Below the pieces are notes generated by a model that saw only the letters and a program-made list of their open reading frames with translations, was not told where the DNA came from and did no database searches. This document shows positions 21,338 to 25,497 of a stretch of DNA of 25,497 nucleotides, piece after piece. A program made the translations under genes and the position numbers. This DNA comes from DASYHS01 sp035998295 (lineage in GTDB: Bacteria > Pseudomonadota > Alphaproteobacteria > Azospirillales > Azospirillaceae). Every line of letters starts with the position of its first letter. Position 1 is the first letter of the stretch. The stretch lies in NCBI RefSeq assembly GCF_035998295.1, contig NZ_DASYHS010000050.1, positions 1 to 25,497 of the forward strand. The letters are read 5' to 3'.

Positions 21338-22834
21338 ATGGCCGTCGGCTTCAACGCGATCCCGTCCGACCTGCGCGTCCCGCTGTTCTATGCGGAGGTC
21401 GACAACTCCCAGGCCTCGTACTTCACCCAGCAGCAGCGTGCGCTGCTGGTCGGCCAGGTGCTGGCCGGCTCGTCGGCCGGCGCCGCGCCGCTCCTGGTGA
21501 CGTCCGCCGACCAGGCGCGCAGCCTGTTCGGCCTCGGCTCCATGCTCGCCCGCATGGTCGAGCTGTATCGCCGCAACGACGCGATGGGCGAACTGTGGTG
21601 CCTGCCGCTCGCCGATCCCGCCGCCGGTACCGCGGCGGCGGGGGCGATCACGCTCACCGGCGCCGCGACGGCCTCCGGCCAGATCTCCCTCTACGTCGCC
21701 GGCCGGCGCGTCCAGGTCGCCGTCGCGGCCGGCGAGACGGCACCGACGATCGCAGCCGCGCTGGCCTCGGCCATCAACGGGGCCGCGTTGGCGGTCACGG
21801 CGGCGGTCAATGGCACCGACCCGGCGACCGTCGACCTTACGGCCCGTCACAAGGGCGAGACCGGCAACGACGTCGCGCTCAACGTCAACTTCCGCGGCGT
21901 GGCGGGCGGCGAGACGTTGCCGGCCGGACTGTCCGTCGGCATCGACGCGATGGCCGGCGGGACAGGGGCGCCCGACTTGGCCGCGGCTTTCGCCATGCTG
22001 GGCGACACCGAGTACGACTTCGTCGCGATGCCCTACACGGATACCGGATCCCTCGACACGGTGAAGGAGGAGTGGGGCGAGGTCACCGGCCGCTGGTCGT
22101 GGTCGCGCCAGGTCTATGGGCACGTCTTCGCCGCGCGTCGGGGGACGGTCGGGCAGCTCTCCGCCTTCGGGGCTGCGAGGAACGACCCGCACGTATCGGT
22201 CATGGGCTACGACGCCGCGGTCTCGCCCACCCCGTCCTGGGAATGGGCCGCGGCCACCGCTGCCGCTGCTGCCCGCAGCCTGCGGGCGGACCCCGCGCGG
22301 CCGCTGCAGACCCTGCCGCTGGTCGGCGTGTCGACCGCCAGCCAGTCCTTCACCCGCCAGGAACGCCAAGTCCTGCTGTTCGACGGCGTCGCCACCCACA
22401 TGGCGGCCCCCGACGGCACGGTGATGGTCGAGCGCCTCGCGACCACCTACCAGGTCAACTCCTGGGGCCAGCCGGACCCGAGCTTCCTCGACGTTGAGAC
22501 GCTGGCGACGCTGCAATACGTGATCCGGCGCCTGCGCCAGGCGATCACGCAGAAGTTCGGCCGGCACAAGCTCGCGTCCGACGGGACCCGCTTCGGCGAG
22601 GGGCAGGCGGTCGTCACGCCGAAGGTGATCCGCGCCGAGCTGGTGGCGACCTATGCCGCGATGGAGGAGCTGGGGCTGGTCGAGAACCGCGAGGCGTTCG
22701 CGGCGACGCTCGTCGTCGAGCGCGACGCGACCGATCCCAACCGCATCAACGTCCTCTACCCGCCGGACCTGATCAACCAGCTCCGCGTCTTCGCGGTGCT
22801 GGCGCAGTTCCGCCTGCAGTACCCGGCCCAGTAA
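21338..22834 (+). CDS. Contractile tail sheath protein (Mu L/gp39-like)
   Basis: The 498-residue protein is the contractile sheath subunit. MAVGFNAIPSDLRVPLFYAE and DNSQASYFTQQQRALLVGQ are typical of Mu-type sheaths, and the C-terminal part FGEGQAVVTPKVIRAELVA with YAAMEELGLVENREAF and LRVFAVLAQFRLQYP is the conserved sheath core, including the arm that connects neighbouring subunits. A Gly/Ala-rich middle domain (about residues 100-200) is the outer insertion. Length fits Mu L (about 495). Its presence makes this a myovirus-type tail able to contract and drive the tube through a target cell envelope. Confidence 0.93.
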   Translation: MAVGFNAIPSDLRVPLFYAEVDNSQASYFTQQQRALLVGQVLAGSSAGAAPLLVTSADQARSLFGLGSMLARMVELYRRNDAMGELWCLPLADPAAGTAAAGAITLTGAATASGQISLYVAGRRVQVAVAAGETAPTIAAALASAINGAALAVTAAVNGTDPATVDLTARHKGETGNDVALNVNFRGVAGGETLPAGLSVGIDAMAGGTGAPDLAAAFAMLGDTEYDFVAMPYTDTGSLDTVKEEWGEVTGRWSWSRQVYGHVFAARRGTVGQLSAFGAARNDPHVSVMGYDAAVSPTPSWEWAAATAAAAARSLRADPARPLQTLPLVGVSTASQSFTRQERQVLLFDGVATHMAAPDGTVMVERLATTYQVNSWGQPDPSFLDVETLATLQYVIRRLRQAITQKFGRHKLASDGTRFGEGQAVVTPKVIRAELVATYAAMEELGLVENREAFAATLVVERDATDPNRINVLYPPDLINQLRVFAVLAQFRLQYPAQ

Positions 22835-22846
22835 GGAGAGCATCCC

Positions 22847-23215
22847 ATGACAGTGAAGAAGGTGGCCGGCGTCTGCTACCTCAAGGTGGACGGCCGGCAA
22901 TACGAGCTGAGGGGCAACCTCAAGGTCTCGCCCAGCGACATCGAGCGCGAAGGCGTGGCCGGCATGGACGGCGTCCACGGCTACATCGAGCGTCCCCGCG
23001 TTCCCTTCGTGGAGGGTGACATCACGGACGGCGGCGGGCTTTCGGTGCTCGGACTCGAGCGCCTGTCCGGGGTCACGGTGACGGTCGAACTCGCCAACGG
23101 CAAGACCTACGTGCTGCGCGACGCCTGGACCTCGGGTGCCCGCGAGATCGATGCGGCGCAGGGCCAGATGACCGTGCGCTTCGAAGGCAAGAGCTGCGAG
23201 GAGCTGACGGCATGA
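22847..23215 (+). CDS. Tail tube protein (Mu M/gp40-like)
   Basis: The 122-residue beta-rich protein lies directly after the sheath gene and matches the Mu-type tail tube family: VAGVCYLKVDGRQYELRGNL near the start, the segment VEGDITDGGGLS, and ANGKTYVLRDAWT. Subunits stack as hexameric rings to form the inner tube around the tape measure. AAGGAG lies before ATG 22847. The stop overlaps the start of the chaperone gene (ATGA). Confidence 0.92.
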   Translation: MTVKKVAGVCYLKVDGRQYELRGNLKVSPSDIEREGVAGMDGVHGYIERPRVPFVEGDITDGGGLSVLGLERLSGVTVTVELANGKTYVLRDAWTSGAREIDAAQGQMTVRFEGKSCEELTA

Positions 23216-23502
23216 ACGGGCCCGTCACGATCACGCTGCGCGAGCCGGTCCAGGCGCATGGCCAGGACCTGGGCGCGATCGCGCTGCGCCCGCCGAAGGG
23301 GGCGGACATCGCCGCCTGCGGCTACCCGCTCCTCCTGCTCGGCGACGGCTCGGGAGTGGACGCCCAGGCCCAGCCCGACGCGAGGGCGGTCACCAAGTAC
23401 ATCGCCCGCCTGGGCGACGTGCCGCCCTCGACCGTCGGCCAGCTCTCCGCCTCCGATTGGCAGGCCTGCATGCTGGCGATCGTGGGTTTTTTCGGGGCCT
23501 AG
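23212..23502 (+). CDS. Tail assembly chaperone (Mu gp41-like), zero-frame product
   Basis: The 96-residue protein matches the short tail assembly chaperone encoded between tube and tape measure genes: ITLREPVQAHGQDLGAIALR, PPKGADI, then a region DVPPSTVGQLSASDWQACML ending in VGFFGA. Chaperones of this type bind the tape measure during assembly and are absent from the finished tail. Near the 3' end is a T-rich slippery run; a -1 slip there extends the protein into a second frame. Position and size agree with other contractile-tail phages. Confidence 0.9.
   Translation: MNGPVTITLREPVQAHGQDLGAIALRPPKGADIAACGYPLLLLGDGSGVDAQAQPDARAVTKYIARLGDVPPSTVGQLSASDWQACMLAIVGFFGA
23487..23493 (+). other. 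Programmed -1 frameshift slippery site T_TTT_TTC
   Basis: In the chaperone gene the zero frame reads GTG GGT TTT TTC GGG GCC TAG. The heptamer T TTT TTC allows both tRNAs to re-pair after a one-base backward slip, and the -1 frame is open from here to 23651. The zero-frame stop follows nine bases after the slippery site. The downstream sequence is GC-rich and could pause ribosomes, but I did not define a hairpin. Confidence 0.85.
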
Positions 23503-23651
23503 GGCGAGCTGAGGACGTCCTCGACCGCTGCTTCGACCTCGCCTGGGTCTGGAAGCGGTCGCCTGGGGAGCTGCTCGAGCTGGAACTCGAGCAGCTTTCT
23601 CTTTGGGAGGCCCAAACCCGCCGCATTCTCGAGGATATGAAGGATGGCTAA
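23493..23651 (+). CDS. Tail assembly chaperone C-terminal extension (gp41'-like), made by -1 frameshift
   Basis: Reading from 23493 in the -1 frame adds 52 residues after Phe94, giving a fusion of about 146 residues. The extension (RAEDVLDRCFDLAWVWKRSP then GELLELELEQLSLWEAQTRR) is helical and acidic/Trp-containing, as in the T domains of other tail chaperones that hold the tape measure. It lacks its own ribosome-binding site, although an in-frame ATG occurs upstream at 23457. Its stop TAA 23649-23651 overlaps the tape-measure start by eight bases. The ratio of short to long product normally matters for tail assembly. Confidence 0.85.
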   Translation, partial: RGLGRAEDVLDRCFDLAWVWKRSPGELLELELEQLSLWEAQTRRILEDMKDG

Positions 23652-25341
23652 AGCGTCGACCTTGGGGGACGTCGCGGCGGTGGTGACCCGTCTCGCCGCG
23701 GCGATGAAAGGCGCGCGCGGCGAGATCGGGGCCGTCGCCTCCGACCTGGCGACGGCGGGTGCCGCTGCCGGGTCGCGCGCGGCTGCAGGTTTCGGCACGC
23801 TATCGACGGTGGTCGGTGCCGGCGCGCGCCGCATGGCCGCGTTCGGACAGCAGGCCGGCAACAAGATGGCCGAGGTCCGCCAGTCGGTTTCCGACACGGC
23901 CGGGGCGGCCAACCGGTTCGCCGAGATGGCGGGCAAGCTCTTCCCGCCGCTCGCCGGCCTCAAGTTCAATCCTGGCTCGGCCGAGCTCGGGAAGTTCGTG
24001 CAGGGCTTCGCGAGCCGGGGCGCCGGGATCGCGCGGACCGCGGCGGCTCTCGGTGTCGGTGCCGAGACGCTGCAGGAGCTGCGTTTCGCCGCCGAGCGGG
24101 CCGGCGTCCCGGCCGACCGGCTCGACGCGGCCCTTGGGGCACTGACGCCGCATCTGCGGGCCGCGGCCGAAAGCGGGTCCGGCGCCTTCGCCGACCTCGG
24201 CATCGATCTGCGCGACGCCGAGGGAGGCATGCGCCCGGTCGCGGAGCTGCTGCCGGAACTGGCCGACGCGCTCGCCGGCAGCGGCGATGCCGCATCGAGG
24301 GCGGAGCTTGCGGTCAAGCTGTTCGGCGACCAGGCCGCGGGCCCCCTGGCCAACGTGCTCGGCGGCGGCCGTGCCGGCCTCGAGGCCATGGCGGCGGAGG
24401 CGCGGAAGGTCGGCTTCGTGACCGAGGAGGGGGCGCGGAACGCGCTCGCCTTCACGCAGGCGCAGCAGCGGCTGAAGGGGGCGGTCGACGGCGTCTCGAT
24501 GGCGGTCGGGGCGGGGCTGGCGCCCCTTCTGACCCCGGTCATGGCTGGGCTCGCCGACTGGATCTCGCAGAACCAAGAGCTCGTCGCCGGGCTGGCGACG
24601 GTGGCGACCGCCCTCGGCACCGCGAGCGAGGCGGTGCAGGCATTCTCGGCCCTGGGGCAACTGCTCAAGGCCAACCCGATGATCCTGGCCGTAACGGCGT
24701 TCGCCGCGGCCGCCTACCTGATCTACGAGAACTGGGATGGGATCGTGGCCTGGTTCTCGGAACTCGGGTCGGCCGTCGCCGCCGTGTTCGGCGGGCTGGC
24801 CGGTTTCATCGCGGGCGTCTTCACCGCAGAGATGGCGGCCGCGCTCGATGGGCTGAAACAGGCTTGGCAGGGTATCGGCAGCTATTTCGAAGCCTGGCTC
24901 AGTCCGGTGGTCGCCGTGTTCGACGCCGTCTGGACCGCGATCCAACCGGTCCTCGACGGTATCGCGGGAGGGCTTTCCTGGCTGGCGGATTCGGCGCTCG
25001 GCCGGGTATTCGGCTTCGCGGCCGAGACGCCGGCGGCCGTCGCCCGGCAGGTCGCCGCAGCCCGCGCGGTCGAACCGGACGCGCAGGAACGGGAAGCGGA
25101 TGCCGCCCCGGTCCGCCCGCCCGCCGGGCGGCCCGGGGCGAGGGCGACCTCGCTGGTCGCCCAGGCGCATGCCGCCGCAGCACCCGGGAGTGCTGTCGGT
25201 CGGGCGGGCGTCGACGGGGCGATCACGGCCGTCGTCGAGTTCCGCAACACCCCTCCGGGCACCGTCGTGACGACCGGGGCCCGTGGGCCGATCGAAGCCC
25301 GGACCGTCGTGAACTACGGGCTGCGCAGCGCCGGCCGGTGA
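23644..25341 (+). CDS. Tail tape measure protein
   Basis: The 565-residue protein lies directly after the chaperone and is alanine/glycine-rich and helical, as tape measures are. Residues 1-100 are a likely coiled-coil region; 117-175 resemble a conserved Mu-type segment (GFASRGAGIARTAAALGVG, ETLQELRFAAERAGVPADRL); two hydrophobic stretches lie at about 345-361 and 375-393 around YLIYENWDGIVAWF, a motif common in Mu-like tape measures. The C-terminus has VVEFRNTPPGTVVTTGARGP, also typical. It sets tail length and forms part of the channel during injection. At roughly 1.5 angstroms per residue, 565 residues suggest a tail of about 85 nm, short for a phage and within tailocin range. Confidence 0.9.
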   Translation: MAKASTLGDVAAVVTRLAAAMKGARGEIGAVASDLATAGAAAGSRAAAGFGTLSTVVGAGARRMAAFGQQAGNKMAEVRQSVSDTAGAANRFAEMAGKLFPPLAGLKFNPGSAELGKFVQGFASRGAGIARTAAALGVGAETLQELRFAAERAGVPADRLDAALGALTPHLRAAAESGSGAFADLGIDLRDAEGGMRPVAELLPELADALAGSGDAASRAELAVKLFGDQAAGPLANVLGGGRAGLEAMAAEARKVGFVTEEGARNALAFTQAQQRLKGAVDGVSMAVGAGLAPLLTPVMAGLADWISQNQELVAGLATVATALGTASEAVQAFSALGQLLKANPMILAVTAFAAAAYLIYENWDGIVAWFSELGSAVAAVFGGLAGFIAGVFTAEMAAALDGLKQAWQGIGSYFEAWLSPVVAVFDAVWTAIQPVLDGIAGGLSWLADSALGRVFGFAAETPAAVARQVAAARAVEPDAQEREADAAPVRPPAGRPGARATSLVAQAHAAAAPGSAVGRAGVDGAITAVVEFRNTPPGTVVTTGARGPIEARTVVNYGLRSAGR

Positions 25342-25378
25342 CCGGCTTCTTCCCAGGAATTCCGCAGGAAGGTGAAGC

Positions 25379-25497
25379 ATGTCCATGCGCGCAGCGTTGC
25401 GCCCCGCCAGCTTTCGCGGGCTGGCGTTCCATGTCGAGGCATCGACCGGCCGCGACGGCCGCCGCCTGGCGGTCCACGAGTATCCCGGCCGCGATCT
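25379..25497 (+). CDS. DNA circularisation/N protein family (Mu gp43-like), N-terminal fragment
   Basis: From ATG 25379, preceded by GCAGGAAGGTGAAGC, the frame is open to the right edge. The first residues MSMRAALRPASFRGLAFHVE and the segment GRRLAVHEYPGRD match the start of the DNA_circ_N family (Mu N/gp43), a baseplate-hub or tail-associated protein encoded after the tape measure. Only about 39 residues are visible. The name is historical; in tailocins it is retained as a tail part. Confidence 0.88.
   Translation, partial: MSMRAALRPASFRGLAFHVEASTGRDGRRLAVHEYPGRD

Noticed and set aside
20930..22978. 682-codon open frame on the minus strand across the sheath gene
   Set aside because: It is antisense to a clearly recognisable tail sheath and tube region, has Arg/Gly/Asp-rich composition typical of high-GC shadow frames, and no recognisable domain.

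Overview
The window is high-GC DNA with long shadow frames on both strands. The gene content (a MucR/Ros-type zinc-finger regulator, TRAP carboxylate transporter, Holin_3TMs holin and GH108 lysozyme) fits an alphaproteobacterium, perhaps of the Rhodospirillales; that placement is inference from gene families only. No rRNA, tRNA or CRISPR was seen.

Region 1 (1-2403) starts at the edge of an insertion sequence. The first codons of an ISNCY-like transposase run off the left end on the minus strand. Next to it lies the 3' remnant of a glutathione S-transferase gene, then an intact PNPOx-family flavoprotein and a LysR regulator. This looks like a GST/PNPOx/LysR cluster broken by the IS.

Region 2 (2432-11353, minus strand) is a tightly packed catabolic operon. 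Most junctions are 4-nt start/stop overlaps. In transcription order it encodes a phthalate-dioxygenase-type reductase, Rieske oxygenase alpha and beta subunits, an acyl/aryl-CoA ligase, a thiolase-fold (Ltp2-like) protein, an unusual DUF35 zinc-ribbon/OB protein fused to a degenerate SDR domain, a cyclase-family metal hydrolase, an active-looking SDR and a MarR regulator. It probably breaks down an aromatic or alicyclic carboxylic acid through CoA thioesters. The thiolase-like and DUF35 pair resembles the steroid side-chain aldolase complex Ltp2-ChsH2.

Region 3 (11612-15010, plus strand) is divergent from region 2 and encodes a complete TRAP transporter (DctP, DctQ, DctM) followed by a second MarR. 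It probably imports the substrate of region 2. The shared intergenic region carries repeated ATGCCTA motifs and AT-rich candidate promoters.

Region 4 (15067-18928) holds housekeeping or accessory genes: a UlaG/NAPE-PLD-type metallo-beta-lactamase-fold hydrolase, MucR, an S66 LD-carboxypeptidase, a VanZ-like membrane protein and a secreted thermonuclease. A small tandem repeat carrying stop codons on both strands separates the LD-carboxypeptidase from VanZ.

Region 5 (19028-25497, plus strand, continuing past the window) is a Mu-like contractile-tail module: GH108 endolysin with an EF-hand insert, holin, a small membrane/coiled-coil protein, gp37-like protein, DUF2635, tail sheath, tail tube, tail assembly chaperone with a -1 frameshift site, tape measure and the start of the DNA-circularisation/N protein. 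Lysis genes run directly into tail genes with no terminase, portal, protease or capsid between them, and no integrase, transposase or repressor is seen on the left. This is the layout expected of a tailocin (phage-tail-like bacteriocin), and it is the most interesting system in the window.
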